From NCBI GenBank assembly GCA_013816245.1, contig JACDEU010000004.1:1-64000 (forward strand): 64,000 bases of DNA. The letters run 5' to 3'. Shown one piece after another: positions 44,936 to 54,191 of this stretch; the first letter of the stretch is position 1; each line of letters begins with the position of its first letter. A model generated the notes under the pieces. It was not told the DNA's origin and searched no databases. It was given only the letters and a program-made list of their open reading frames with translations. Position numbers and translations under genes: made by a program. This DNA is from Actinomycetota bacterium. GTDB taxonomy: Bacteria > Actinomycetota > Thermoleophilia > Gaiellales > Gaiellaceae.

Positions 44936-45495
44936 CGTGAACCAGACGTGGGAGCGGCCTCGTTTCTTCCCTCGAGGAGCTCGCGGAGGCGTGCCAGGCA
45001 TCTCGAGATCCGGCTGGCGATCGTGCCGGCGGGCAGGTCGAGGGCTTCGCCGATCGTCTTGTAGCTCTCGTCGCGGGCGAAGAACCGGTCGAGGACCTCG
45101 CGGCAGTGCCCGGGAGTCGCGGCAAGCGCCTCGTGGACCGCGAGCGCCTCTTCGAGCTGGTTCAACGTCTCCTCGCTGCCCGCGAGCTCGAGCTCCTCGT
45201 CGGTCGTCGGTCGCTCGCGGGAGGCGGCGCGCAGGCGGTCGATGCAAAGCCGGCGTGTGAGCTGGGCGAGCCAGGGGCGCACGGCGGCATCGTCGCGCAA
45301 GCCATCGAGATGCTGATACGCGCGCGCGAACACTTCCTGGAACACGTCCTCGGCATCGGCGTCCGGAAGCCGGAAGGCCTGGACGGAGATCGCATAGACG
45401 TAACGGGAGAACCGCTCGACGAGCTCGGCCCAGGCCTGCTGGTCGCCGGTACGGCAACGCGCGACGAGCTCACTGTCGGTCAAGGCCTGCGCCAT
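44932..45495 (-). CDS. ECF-type RNA polymerase sigma factor
   Basis: A 187-residue ECF sigma factor. Region 2 contains DADAEDVFQEVFARAYQHLD and VRPWLAQLTRRLCIDRLRA; region 4 contains VLDRFFARDESYKTIGEALD and LPAGTIASRISRCLARLRELL. It is followed by a small coupled gene instead of a normal anti-sigma gene. It lies 29 bases after the last gene of the tad locus on the same strand, so it may be part of that transcript. Confidence 0.95.
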   Translation of the reverse strand: MAQALTDSELVARCRTGDQQAWAELVERFSRYVYAISVQAFRLPDADAEDVFQEVFARAYQHLDGLRDDAAVRPWLAQLTRRLCIDRLRAASRERPTTDEELELAGSEETLNQLEEALAVHEALAATPGHCREVLDRFFARDESYKTIGEALDLPAGTIASRISRCLARLRELLEGRNEAAPTSGSR

Positions 45496-45524
45496 GCCGC
45501 AGATTCTGACGTGTTGCTACGTCG

Positions 45525-46994
45525 TCAGGCGGCCGGGGACTCGCCGGCGTTCGACCCGAGCTGTTTCGTCCACCATTCGGATTCCCGGCGGTCGAAGTTC
45601 TCCTGGAGCTGCGTGACGTACATGGAGAGGTCGCTTTCACGGGTCGAGAGCGTGGCCTCGAGCTCGGCGCCCGCCTTCTCGCGCTGCTCGAGCCGCTGCT
45701 CGCGGACCTCGAACTCGGCCTCGAGCTGCGCCTCGCGCAGGTTGAGGGCGGCATCGCGCTCCTCCAGCTCCTTCGCTCGGCCGGCGAGGACCTTCTCCCG
45801 CTCGTCGAGCCCCTTCTCCTTGCCCTCGTAGCGGCTCCGCGACGCAAGGATCGCCTGCTCGGCCTTGTTGAGGCCGGCCTCTCTCGCCGAGAGCTCTTCG
45901 TCGCGCTGTTTCAGGCGGCGCTCAGCGAGCTCGTCGACTTCAGGCTTGTGCGACTCTTCGGCGGCCCGGCGGAGCGCCGCTTCCTGGCGGTGGAACTCGG
46001 CTTCGCGGGCCATCAGCTCGGCCTCACGCCGATCCATGTTCGCGAGCTGCGCCAGCGCGTCCTTCGCAACCGTGTCGCGTTCCTGAAGCTCGCCTTCGAG
46101 CTGCTGCAGCCGTGCGGTGAGGTCGCTCGCCCGGCTCGAAAGCTCTAGCTCGCGCTGATCGAGCTCGCGCGCACGCGCGACGAGCTCTTCCTGGTTCCCG
46201 CTGCTGTTGGCCGCGAGCTCGGCCTCACGTTTGTCGAGCACCTTCTCACGAGCTTCGACCTGGACTCGAGACTGGGTCGCTTCGCGCTCGGCCTTCGCGA
46301 GCGTCGCCTCGCGTTCCGCGAGCGCCTTTTCGAGGGAGCGAACCTGCTCCTCCTTGGCCCGTGCCTTTTCTTCGCTCTCTGTCAGCGAGCGCATCAGCTT
46401 CTCGTGGCGGGCCTCGGTCTCCCGAAGGCCCCTCGAAACGCGCACCTCAGATCGGGCGAGCTCCTTCTCCTTCTGTGCAAGGTCCTCGACTTTTTCCTTG
46501 AGCTCCTTTGCCACTGCCGCGCGCTGCTCGTCGGCTGTCTTCAGTTCGTGCACCTTGAGCTCGATCGTCCGCTCGCTCTTCGCGAGCGTCGATTCGGTCT
46601 TCGCGAGAGTCTCTTTCAGCTCGAGCAGGCCGTCGAGCTCGACGAACCGCTGAGTCATCTTGCGCTCACGCTCCTCCAGCTCCGTCTCGGTAGCAGCGAG
46701 CGCAGCGGCGCGGCGATCCAGCGCAGCCGACTGCTCCGCCAGTACTTGCTCTTGCTGCACCTCGCGCCCCGAGGCCTCGACCTGCTCGTTCAGCGAGGCC
46801 CTGAGCTCCTGCTCGCGAGCGAGCGAAGCGTTTAGCTCGAGCCGCAACGTTTCGGCGTCGCCGTCTTCGGCGACGGGTGCGGCCGCGGTGATCGCCTCGG
46901 CGGGAGACCTCGGCTCGGGAGTCTCAGTCGACTGGAGCTTGGCTCTCAGTCCACTGCCGAAGCCGCCCTCAGTGCCTTGTTCGGCGACGGACAT
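45525..46994 (-). CDS. Long coiled-coil protein attached to the tad locus
   Basis: A 489-residue protein, almost entirely Glu/Lys/Arg/Ala/Leu heptads from about residue 48 to 470 (for example ELEERERKMTQRFVELDGLL and REKVLDKREAELAANSSGNQ). No signal peptide or membrane segment, so probably a cytoplasmic filament or scaffold. It lies 10 bases after tadC and is co-transcribed with the pilus genes. It may position the secretion machine or link it to cytoskeleton or cell pole; that is inferred only from place and shape. Confidence 0.88.
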   Translation of the reverse strand: MSVAEQGTEGGFGSGLRAKLQSTETPEPRSPAEAITAAAPVAEDGDAETLRLELNASLAREQELRASLNEQVEASGREVQQEQVLAEQSAALDRRAAALAATETELEERERKMTQRFVELDGLLELKETLAKTESTLAKSERTIELKVHELKTADEQRAAVAKELKEKVEDLAQKEKELARSEVRVSRGLRETEARHEKLMRSLTESEEKARAKEEQVRSLEKALAEREATLAKAEREATQSRVQVEAREKVLDKREAELAANSSGNQEELVARARELDQRELELSSRASDLTARLQQLEGELQERDTVAKDALAQLANMDRREAELMAREAEFHRQEAALRRAAEESHKPEVDELAERRLKQRDEELSAREAGLNKAEQAILASRSRYEGKEKGLDEREKVLAGRAKELEERDAALNLREAQLEAEFEVREQRLEQREKAGAELEATLSTRESDLSMYVTQLQENFDRRESEWWTKQLGSNAGESPAA

Positions 46995-47004
46995 TCCAGA
47001 CTTC

Positions 47005-47913
47005 CTAGAACTTGAAGAGCTTAGCGAGGTTGAGGAACGCCGGCCCGAGGATCACCAGGAACATCGCCGGGAAGATGAAGATGACTGTCGGGAACATCAT
47101 CTTGATCGGTGCCTTGGCCGCCTTCTCCTCGGCGAGTAGCTGCCGCTTGAGGCGGGTGTCGCCGGCCTGAACCTTCAGGATGCGTCCGAGAGAGATACCG
47201 AGCTGGTCGGCCTGGATGATCGCGCGAACGAAGCTCGACATCTCCTGCGAAGCGCTTCGGTCCGCCATTTTCTTGAGCGCCTCGATACGACCTTCGCCGA
47301 TGCGGATTCCGCCCAACGCGAGCTCGAACTCTTCGATCAGCGGCCCGTCCATGTGCTCCGTGAGCTTCTGGACCGCTCCGTCGAAACCGAGCCCGGCCTC
47401 GACGCTCACCGCGAGCAGATCGAGCGCATCGGGTAGCTGTGCGGACACGGCGGCCTGGCGCGAACGGATCCGGGTCTGAAGATAGAGATTTGGGGCGAAC
47501 GCACCGATGCCCGCGAAGAGGATCGCGGTCAAGAACATGTATTTCGGTGCACTCGCACTGCCGAGCACGGCACCAAAGAAGAACCCACCGGCCGCCAAGA
47601 TTCCCTTTGCGCCGATGATCGTCGTCGGCGACGTCTTCCGCATCCCGGCCGCCATCAACTTCGCCGAGATGATCTCGGACGAAATGCGGGGATTGATGCG
47701 AAGAACGAAGCGTGCGACTTTTGCGATGAGAGGGTCGAGGGCGCGATCGCGGAAGCGCGGGAGCTCTGTACCGCTCGTCCGACGCACCAGGCCGTAGTTG
47801 GCAGCCCGATGCACGAGGTTCCGTCGGTTCCTCATGGGCGAGGTCGCGACCTCGGCCAAGTAGAAGACGGCGCCACCCACGGCAGCGATTGCAAGGATCA
47901 GGGTCATTGGCAT
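47005..47913 (-). CDS. tadC: Tad pilus inner-membrane platform protein TadC
   Basis: A 302-residue type II secretion F-domain protein with N-terminal and C-terminal transmembrane helices. The T2SSF core contains LPDALDLLAVSVEAGLGFDG, ALGGIRIGEGRIEALKKMAD and VRAIIQADQLGISLGRILKV. It forms the platform with TadB through which the TadA ATPase drives Flp pilus assembly. Four bases separate it from the VWA-TadB fusion gene. Confidence 0.93.
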   Translation of the reverse strand: MPMTLILAIAAVGGAVFYLAEVATSPMRNRRNLVHRAANYGLVRRTSGTELPRFRDRALDPLIAKVARFVLRINPRISSEIISAKLMAAGMRKTSPTTIIGAKGILAAGGFFFGAVLGSASAPKYMFLTAILFAGIGAFAPNLYLQTRIRSRQAAVSAQLPDALDLLAVSVEAGLGFDGAVQKLTEHMDGPLIEEFELALGGIRIGEGRIEALKKMADRSASQEMSSFVRAIIQADQLGISLGRILKVQAGDTRLKRQLLAEEKAAKAPIKMMFPTVIFIFPAMFLVILGPAFLNLAKLFKF

Positions 47914-47917
47914 GTCA

Positions 47918-49786
47918 TCAACCTCGGAAGGAAACGATCTTTTTTAGGATTAGGGAACCGAACGCCATCATCACGAGCCCGATGGCGATCAGCATGTGGC
48001 CCGTGCTCGTTGTCCAGAGCGGATGCATGTAGGTGCGGTCCACCAAAGTGATGACGCCGGCAAGGAAGAAGGGAATCCCGACCAATGTGTAGGCCGACAT
48101 CCGCCCCATCGCTGTCAATCCTTTGATCTTGCGCGCGAACTGCTGACGCGCGCGCACAGTGTCAGCGACCATGTCGAAGAGAGTCGCAAGCGATCCACCA
48201 ACCTGGCGCTGGATCGTCACTGCAGTGATCGCGAACTCGAAGTTCTTCGAGGCCATTCGCTCTGCCATCTCGGCGAGCGAGTCGTCCATCGGGCGCCCGA
48301 GGGAGGCTTCGGTCAGCACGCGCTTGACTTCCTTGTCCGCCGGCGGGTGTCCTTCGTCGACGACGGCCTGCAACCCTTGCTTGAACGAATGGCCGGCCTT
48401 CAGAGATGCAGCGATGGTGATCAGAAGGTCAGGAAGCTGATCCTCGAAAGCCCGCAATCGCTTCCGCATCTTGAGCCAGAACCACGAGTACGGCGTCATG
48501 GCGGCAATGGTCGCAAGGACGATCAGGATGACCGGTGACGCGCCGAAGAGAAACGCGAGCATCGCCATCAAGATTGCAGCGCCGACGCTGATCCAGAAGA
48601 ACTCGACGGTGCGAAGCTGGACATCGGCCCGCTCGAGCATGCGGCTGATCATGCGCCAGTGCTTGAGATCTCCCAGAGTCTTCTCGGTCGCCTGGAAGAG
48701 TGACGCGAACAGCTCGCTCCGTCGCTCTTTGCGCACCTGCTTCGGGTTGCCCGTCGACTCGCCCGTGAACACGGCGATGCGGCTACGCACCCATGACCCG
48801 CGGATTCCGGTGAGGAAGAAGAGACACGCGAAGAGGACGAGCATGGCGACGCCGATCGCAACGGCGAGCGGACCACCCGGTCCGTAGGCGTTCTTTGGGA
48901 CGAGCCGCGACGGCTCGGGCAGAGGCGTCGTGCTACCTGCCGGAATCTTGGCCAACGTCGTCGTGGAGCCTTCTCCGACGACCGACGCGGTCAGGCGAAT
49001 CTGATCACCCGGAATCGAAGCGGTCACGTACTGGACCCGCCAGGTCTTCTTCAGGGCCGCAGCGACGTTTGCATACACCCGTCCGAGATCCGAAGACGAT
49101 GAAGCGCCGAAGTACTGACCGCCGGTAGACGTCGAAAGCTGGAGGAGCGGCTCCGGCGTGAAGCCCTCGCCTTCGATGCCAATCGTGTAGATCGCCGCGT
49201 TGGCCAGCCGGGCTGCTGCAATCGCCGAGGTGAGACTGATCGCGCTCGCGTTGTCGGCACCGTCTGTCAGAACGATGATGACGCGGCCCGGCAACGGATT
49301 GCCGAGCAGCTGGCGTGCTGCCGTCGCGACGGCGTCGTAGAGGGCGGTGCCACGGGCCGAATCGGGTCTCAGGTGCGTGAGCGGGTCGGTGGCGTCGAGC
49401 TTGACCGTCGAGAACGGCGAAAGGGTCGTCACGGCCGAACCGAAGGCGATAACGGAAAGCTGGTCGTTCGCCTTCTTCGCGGCGACGAAGGCACGGGCAC
49501 CCGAAGAGGCATCGGCGAGCGGCTTGCCGCGCATCGACTGGGAGCGGTCGATGAGCAGCGTCGCGGCGACGATGCTGCCGAGGTTCTGCGCCTCGAAGCC
49601 GGCGACGGGCGAGCCGTTTTCCCAGAGTGCAGGCTCCCCTCCACCGGTCGGCGAGAAGATCGACGCGCGGATCGTCGGGTAACTTGTCGCGTCGACCCCC
49701 CGCAGTTGTACTGCCGCGCCGGCGGCGGCAGGAAGGACGAGGAGGGTGAACGCGAGGCTGGCGACTGCGAGCCGGAGCCGGCTCAT
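47918..49786 (-). CDS. tadB: VWA domain fused to TadB-like pilus platform protein
   Basis: A 622-residue fusion. A Sec signal (about 1-23) leads to an extracytoplasmic von Willebrand A domain (about 60-245) with the MIDAS motif LLIDRSQSMRG and VIIVLTDGADNASA. A transmembrane helix near 335 is followed by the TadB/T2SSF part (about 370-622) with LPDLLITIAASLKAGHSFKQ and VQRQVGGSLATLFD-type sequence (here TIQRQVGGSLATLFDMVAD). ATG 49786 overlaps the tadA stop as ATGA. The VWA part may bind adhesive or pilus proteins outside while the rest works in the platform. Confidence 0.92.
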   Translation of the reverse strand: MSRLRLAVASLAFTLLVLPAAAGAAVQLRGVDATSYPTIRASIFSPTGGGEPALWENGSPVAGFEAQNLGSIVAATLLIDRSQSMRGKPLADASSGARAFVAAKKANDQLSVIAFGSAVTTLSPFSTVKLDATDPLTHLRPDSARGTALYDAVATAARQLLGNPLPGRVIIVLTDGADNASAISLTSAIAAARLANAAIYTIGIEGEGFTPEPLLQLSTSTGGQYFGASSSSDLGRVYANVAAALKKTWRVQYVTASIPGDQIRLTASVVGEGSTTTLAKIPAGSTTPLPEPSRLVPKNAYGPGGPLAVAIGVAMLVLFACLFFLTGIRGSWVRSRIAVFTGESTGNPKQVRKERRSELFASLFQATEKTLGDLKHWRMISRMLERADVQLRTVEFFWISVGAAILMAMLAFLFGASPVILIVLATIAAMTPYSWFWLKMRKRLRAFEDQLPDLLITIAASLKAGHSFKQGLQAVVDEGHPPADKEVKRVLTEASLGRPMDDSLAEMAERMASKNFEFAITAVTIQRQVGGSLATLFDMVADTVRARQQFARKIKGLTAMGRMSAYTLVGIPFFLAGVITLVDRTYMHPLWTTSTGHMLIAIGLVMMAFGSLILKKIVSFRG

Positions 49787-51231
49787 TGAAACGCTCCCTT
49801 GAACTTCGAAGCCTGGTGGCCCTGTCCGACAACGGGTGACTCGGTGTCGTCCTTCGTGAAGAAGGTTGGCTGGAGAACGACACCGTTCGCCGCCATCTTG
49901 TCGAGGAAGTTCGGCTTGAGGCCGCTGCAAGACAGAGGCGACAGCAGGCGGACGGTCGTGCTCCCCGATGCTGCTTCCTCGTCCGGAGGCCGCGCGACGA
50001 AGATGTCCTGAAGAGTGATCACATCGGACTCCATGCGGAGCACCTCGGTGACGTGCGTGATGCGGCGTGAGCCGTCTACGAGACGGCTGATCTGTACGAG
50101 CAGGTCGAACGCGCTCGAGACCTGCTCGCGGATCGCCCTCAGTGGGAGCTCGACACCGGCAGTCAGCACAAGGGTCTCGAGGCGCGACAGCGCGTCGCGC
50201 GGCGAGTTCGCATGGATCGTGGTGAGCGACCCTTCGTGGCCGGTGTTCATCGCCTGGAGCATGTCCAGGGTCTCCGGCCCGCGGACCTCGCCGACGATGA
50301 TCCGGTCGGGGCGCATGCGCAGGGCGTTTCGAACGAGCTCACGAATGCGGATCTCACCCTGGCCCTCGATATTGGGCGGGCGGGACTCGAGCGTGATCAC
50401 ATGGTCCTGCTGCAGCTGGAGCTCGGCAGCGTCCTCGATCGTGACGATGCGCTCGTCACCCGGAATGAACGCAGACATCGCGTTCAACGTGGTCGTCTTA
50501 CCGGTACCTGTACCGCCCGAGATCAGGATGTTCAGCTTTCCCTTGACGCAGGCGGCCAGGAACTGTGCAGCCTTCGGCGAGATGGAACCGAACGTGATCA
50601 GGTCGTTCATCGTGTACGGGTCGCGCGAGAACTTTCGGATCGTCAGCGTCGGGCCTCTCAGGGCCAGCGGAGGGATGATCGCGTTCACGCGGGAGCCGTC
50701 GGGAAGACGCGCGTCGACCATGGGGGACGCCTCGTCGACGCGCCGCCCGATCTGGGAGACGATCTTGTCGATGATGCGAAGCAGATGCGAGTTGTCGGCG
50801 AAAGCCGCCGTTGTCCGCTCGAGCTTGCCGAGACGCTCGACATAGATCCGGTCGTATGCGTTGACCATGATCTCCGTGACGGAGTCGTCTCGCAGGAAGT
50901 TCTCAAGAGGCCCGTAACCGAGAATGTCGTCCGTGATCTCTCGGATGATCTGGCGTCGTTCCTCGCGAGTCAGCGGCGTCCGGTCCAGCACGAGCTGTTC
51001 CGTGACGGCACGCGTGACGCGCTCGTTCAGGTCCCCGGTGGCCTCGCGCTTGAAGAGCTCCGCGCCGAGCGTGGCGATGCACGCGTGGTGGATGCGGGTC
51101 TTCAGCTCCGCATATGGATCCTGTCCGGCCGTGGAGTAGCTTGTTTCATGCTGCTGCCCATTTGTGAGCAGCTCCGCCGTTGCGGACGAGCCCCCGTTGG
51201 GGGTTGGTTTGAGGCGGTCGTGGAGGCTCAT
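49783..51231 (-). CDS. tadA: Tad pilus assembly ATPase TadA/CpaF
   Basis: A 482-residue secretion ATPase. It has GYGPLENFLRDDSVTEIMVN, Walker A ILISGGTGTGKTTTLNAM, the Asp box IVTIEDAAELQL, Walker B-type MRPDRIIVGEVRGPE and the His box GHEGSLTTIHAN. The C-terminus is extended by about 60 residues beyond the ATPase core. It powers Flp pilus extrusion through TadB/TadC. Four bases separate it from tadZ. Confidence 0.96.
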   Translation of the reverse strand: MSLHDRLKPTPNGGSSATAELLTNGQQHETSYSTAGQDPYAELKTRIHHACIATLGAELFKREATGDLNERVTRAVTEQLVLDRTPLTREERRQIIREITDDILGYGPLENFLRDDSVTEIMVNAYDRIYVERLGKLERTTAAFADNSHLLRIIDKIVSQIGRRVDEASPMVDARLPDGSRVNAIIPPLALRGPTLTIRKFSRDPYTMNDLITFGSISPKAAQFLAACVKGKLNILISGGTGTGKTTTLNAMSAFIPGDERIVTIEDAAELQLQQDHVITLESRPPNIEGQGEIRIRELVRNALRMRPDRIIVGEVRGPETLDMLQAMNTGHEGSLTTIHANSPRDALSRLETLVLTAGVELPLRAIREQVSSAFDLLVQISRLVDGSRRITHVTEVLRMESDVITLQDIFVARPPDEEAASGSTTVRLLSPLSCSGLKPNFLDKMAANGVVLQPTFFTKDDTESPVVGQGHQASKFKGAFQ

Positions 51232-51234
51232 TGG

Positions 51235-52434
51235 TTACGACCTCGCAAGCGCAGGCAGGAGACGACGCTTCTTCGCTTCTTCCTTCGGAGCTGCGAAGAG
51301 CTTCTTCGCCACCGACTTGATCGCCTTCGACACGTCAGCGCCCTCCTCTGCAAGGACCACGGGGTTGCCGCGGTTGACCGCAAGCGGAACGGCACGATCT
51401 GACGGGAGCTCGAAGCGGACCTTCATGCCGAGCGCGCCCTCGACCTCATTCGGCTTCATGCCGACCTTGGAGTTCGAACGGTTAAGGACGATCTGAACGC
51501 GCTGCTTCGGGAACGACAGCAGGTCGAGCGTCTGCAGAGCCAGGCGCAGGTTCTTCAGCGTCGGCACGTCGAGCGAGCACAGCAGCAGCAGTTCGTCGGT
51601 GCGGTCGAGCGTAGCCAGCATGGGGCCGTGGAAAAACGGGGACGTGTCGACGATGATCACGTCGAACGCCTCCCGTGCGACCTCGAGCAGGCGGCCGAGC
51701 TTGGCCTCCGTGACCAGCTCCGCATCCTCTGGGCGAAGTGGAGCAGGCAGTACCTCGAGGCCACAAGCGTGCTTCGTCGTGTAGCCGGCCAGCTTCTCCG
51801 CGTCGAGCTCGCCGGGAGCAACGACCAGGTCGTAGATCGTCTTCTCCGGCTCGATGCCGAGCATGATCGCGGCGTCGCCGAACTGTAGGTCGAGGTCGAG
51901 GAGCAAAGTCTTTCGCCCCTCGAACTTCGCGCAAGCGGCGGCGAGGTTCGTCGCCGTGACCGTCTTGCCCGTACCGCCCTTCGGTGAGAACACCGTGACG
52001 ATCTTGCCCTGGCGGGTTCCGCCGCCGATGCTGCTGGGCCGTCGCGTCGTGTGCGTAGCCTTCCGAATCGCGAACACGACGTTCTCGACCAGCTGGGGCA
52101 GAAGCAACACGTCGGCGATGTCCGCGTCGAGCGCCTGGTCGAGCAGCCCGGCGGAGCCGCTCGATGCCACGATCATGACCGGGGCGCGCGTGTGCTCACG
52201 AATTCCTGCAAGCTCGTCCGCGGGCAAACTCGCTCCGCGGGTGGCGTGAAGGATGACGTCGAGGTGGCCGCCCGCGAGTGCGGGAGCTCCCTCGGCGACG
52301 GTCGTGGTGGCACCGACGAGCTCGATCTCGGGATGACCCGCGAGCGACTCACAAAGCTTCTCGAACCCTTCACAGGATCCGGTTGCGAAGAGGCGCACGC
52401 GCTCCCGCTGAGTTGTCTCGGTAGTGGAGCTCAT
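51235..52434 (-). CDS. tadZ: Tad pilus localisation ATPase TadZ/CpaE
   Basis: A 399-residue protein with a receiver-like N-terminal domain (about 12-130) lacking an obvious phosphorylation triad, then a ParA/MinD-type ATPase (about 145-385) with the deviant Walker A VFSPKGGTGKTVTATNLAAA and TLLLDLDLQFGDAAIML. TadZ places the pilus machinery in the cell. Its ATG overlaps the cpaB stop (TAATG). Confidence 0.94.
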   Translation of the reverse strand: MSSTTETTQRERVRLFATGSCEGFEKLCESLAGHPEIELVGATTTVAEGAPALAGGHLDVILHATRGASLPADELAGIREHTRAPVMIVASSGSAGLLDQALDADIADVLLLPQLVENVVFAIRKATHTTRRPSSIGGGTRQGKIVTVFSPKGGTGKTVTATNLAAACAKFEGRKTLLLDLDLQFGDAAIMLGIEPEKTIYDLVVAPGELDAEKLAGYTTKHACGLEVLPAPLRPEDAELVTEAKLGRLLEVAREAFDVIIVDTSPFFHGPMLATLDRTDELLLLCSLDVPTLKNLRLALQTLDLLSFPKQRVQIVLNRSNSKVGMKPNEVEGALGMKVRFELPSDRAVPLAVNRGNPVVLAEEGADVSKAIKSVAKKLFAAPKEEAKKRRLLPALARS

Positions 52435-53186
52435 TACGGCCTCCTTCCAGGTCCGTCGGAGAGCATGAGCCTCGAGTCCTGATAGGTGTTCGAGGTGTCG
52501 AGCGAGCTGGACGGCGGTCGCAACTCGAGGTGGAAACCTCCGTCGACCCCGTTCTTCTGAATCCAGAGCAGCTTCTGCGACTGTGCATCCGTCACGCGCA
52601 ACTGCACCGACATGCCGCCAGATCCAGATGCCACGGTCGAGGAAGAAGTTCCCTGCGGTGCGGTGAGAACCAGGAGGTCGCGAAGAACGACGCGACTCAC
52701 GAGCGAGCCGTCACCGCCGGTTCCGGTCTTGACTTCCCAAGTTCCGACCACGTCGACGTGGTCGCCCACCTGCAGGGTGCCTGCGAGCAGCTGGTCACCG
52801 TTGCCCGGGAGCTGGTATGCGCGCTGCGTGCCTTTGATCTTTGCGCGAATGCCCTGCTCTTGCGGTGCAGCGAAGCGGCGCGAGCTGACCTGCTCACCCT
52901 GGAAGATGTCCTGGATCGCGACGTACTGGGAAAGCTGATCCGGAGACGAGATCGCTCCGGGGACACGCACCTTGCGAGGCACGGTCTGCTGCTTCAGCAT
53001 CTTCTTGTCGATCACGTCCGCGCCAGAAGTACCTACCGGGATGTCGCGCGCGGCGACGAGCACCGTCACCTTGCCTTCCCCGTGCTGCACGTGGCGCTTG
53101 TAGTTGACGACATACACGCTCGTCAAGATGGCTGCGAGAGCGGCCAGCGCGACGGCGATACCGATATTCTTAACGCGGTAGTTCAT
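52434..53186 (-). CDS. cpaB: Flp pilus assembly protein CpaB/RcpC
   Basis: A 250-residue protein with an N-terminal transmembrane helix (about 6-28) and a SAF domain (about 38-105) including VTVLVAARDIPVGTSGADVI, then a RcpC-like beta domain (GNGDQLLAGTLQVGDHVDVV). It belongs to the pilus channel or periplasmic part of Tad systems. No outer-membrane secretin gene follows, as expected for a monoderm. Confidence 0.92.
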   Translation of the reverse strand: MNYRVKNIGIAVALAALAAILTSVYVVNYKRHVQHGEGKVTVLVAARDIPVGTSGADVIDKKMLKQQTVPRKVRVPGAISSPDQLSQYVAIQDIFQGEQVSSRRFAAPQEQGIRAKIKGTQRAYQLPGNGDQLLAGTLQVGDHVDVVGTWEVKTGTGGDGSLVSRVVLRDLLVLTAPQGTSSSTVASGSGGMSVQLRVTDAQSQKLLWIQKNGVDGGFHLELRPPSSSLDTSNTYQDSRLMLSDGPGRRP

Positions 53187-53223
53187 AGTCCTTTCTCTTT
53201 TCGTTTGAAGGGCCTGAGGACTT

Positions 53224-53256
53224 GAGAGCTATTCGATGGTCGAGAGCTATTCGATG
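53224..53256. repeat. 15-bp direct repeat duplicating the tadG gene end
   Basis: GAGAGCTATTCGATG occurs at 53224-53238 and again at 53242-53256, an 18-base spacing. The second copy carries the tadG stop codon on the minus strand; the first is a leftover copy downstream. It looks like a small slippage or recombination duplication and has no clear function. Confidence 0.8.
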
Positions 53257-54191
53257 AGTTGAATCGACTGCACGCCCCAAGTACTTGAGGGTCCGGAGCC
53301 GGGCGCGCCACCGCCGCTACCGGCGAGGATTCCCTGCGCGATGAACTCCGTGAAGTAGCCGCGGAGGGAGGCGTTGTTGCCCTGCACGTTGAAGCTCGTT
53401 AGGTGGAACCCGATCCAGCCGATGATCTCGTAGACGGCGTTCTGACCCCCTCCGTTGAGCTGCTTGAAGACAGGAAAGAGCAGGACGGTGCCTATACGGG
53501 CCTGAAGCGCGTCCTGAATATTGGAAGACGAGAATTTGGCGCCCGGGTCGGAGTTGTAATTCCCGAGCCCGAGATACTTGTCGAAGCCGTGGAGGATCCA
53601 GTCGGCCTCCTCGGACGAGCCCGGCGTGCCGCTGGCGTCCTTGCCGAGGTTCAGCATTCCGTAGGCGCCGGGGGCCCCCATCGGGTCGTAGTCCATCGTC
53701 GTGGGAACCTGGAAGTCCGGCGTGCTGTTGGCGCCGCAGTTGTGGATCAGCGGGTGAGCGCAGTTGACCACCATCGGGGCGACGAACCGCGCCTGCGCCG
53801 GCGGGCCGACACGCACCTTCGCGCGGGCGTCGATGTTCGCTCCGGGGATGCCGAGGACACCGCTGAACAACCCTGCGTCGGTCCGTTTTGCCTTGACAGT
53901 GATCGTGTCGTTCGGGAGAGTCGTCGAGGAGATCACGATGTCGGCGCCGGCGACGTCGCCGCCGTTCTGGTTCGCGTAGTTCATCGCCATGGTCGCTGCG
54001 CTGCTCGGACTGCCGGGCAATTGCTGCGCGCCGGCGAGCGCTGCGGCGTCGGCGGTGCCCTGCAGCCGACGCTTGGTCCGGAACCAGGCTCCAGCGTCGA
54101 GGACAAGTGCGGCCATGCCGAGCATGACCGCGACCGAAACGACCATCAAGACGACAGCCTGACCGCGCTCATTTTTGCGGGCAAAAGTCAT
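53247..54191 (-). CDS. tadG: TadG-like pilus-associated protein
   Basis: A 314-residue protein opening with the TadE/G-like N-terminal signature ERGQAVVLMVVSVAVMLGMA, followed by DAGAWFRTKRRLQGTADAAA and LAGAQQLPG. The remaining 230 residues are extracytoplasmic, with two Cys (NCAHPLIHNC) that may form a disulfide. TadG acts as a minor pilus or cell-surface component. ATGA overlap with tadE. Confidence 0.88.
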   Translation of the reverse strand: MTFARKNERGQAVVLMVVSVAVMLGMAALVLDAGAWFRTKRRLQGTADAAALAGAQQLPGSPSSAATMAMNYANQNGGDVAGADIVISSTTLPNDTITVKAKRTDAGLFSGVLGIPGANIDARAKVRVGPPAQARFVAPMVVNCAHPLIHNCGANSTPDFQVPTTMDYDPMGAPGAYGMLNLGKDASGTPGSSEEADWILHGFDKYLGLGNYNSDPGAKFSSSNIQDALQARIGTVLLFPVFKQLNGGGQNAVYEIIGWIGFHLTSFNVQGNNASLRGYFTEFIAQGILAGSGGGAPGSGPSSTWGVQSIQLIE

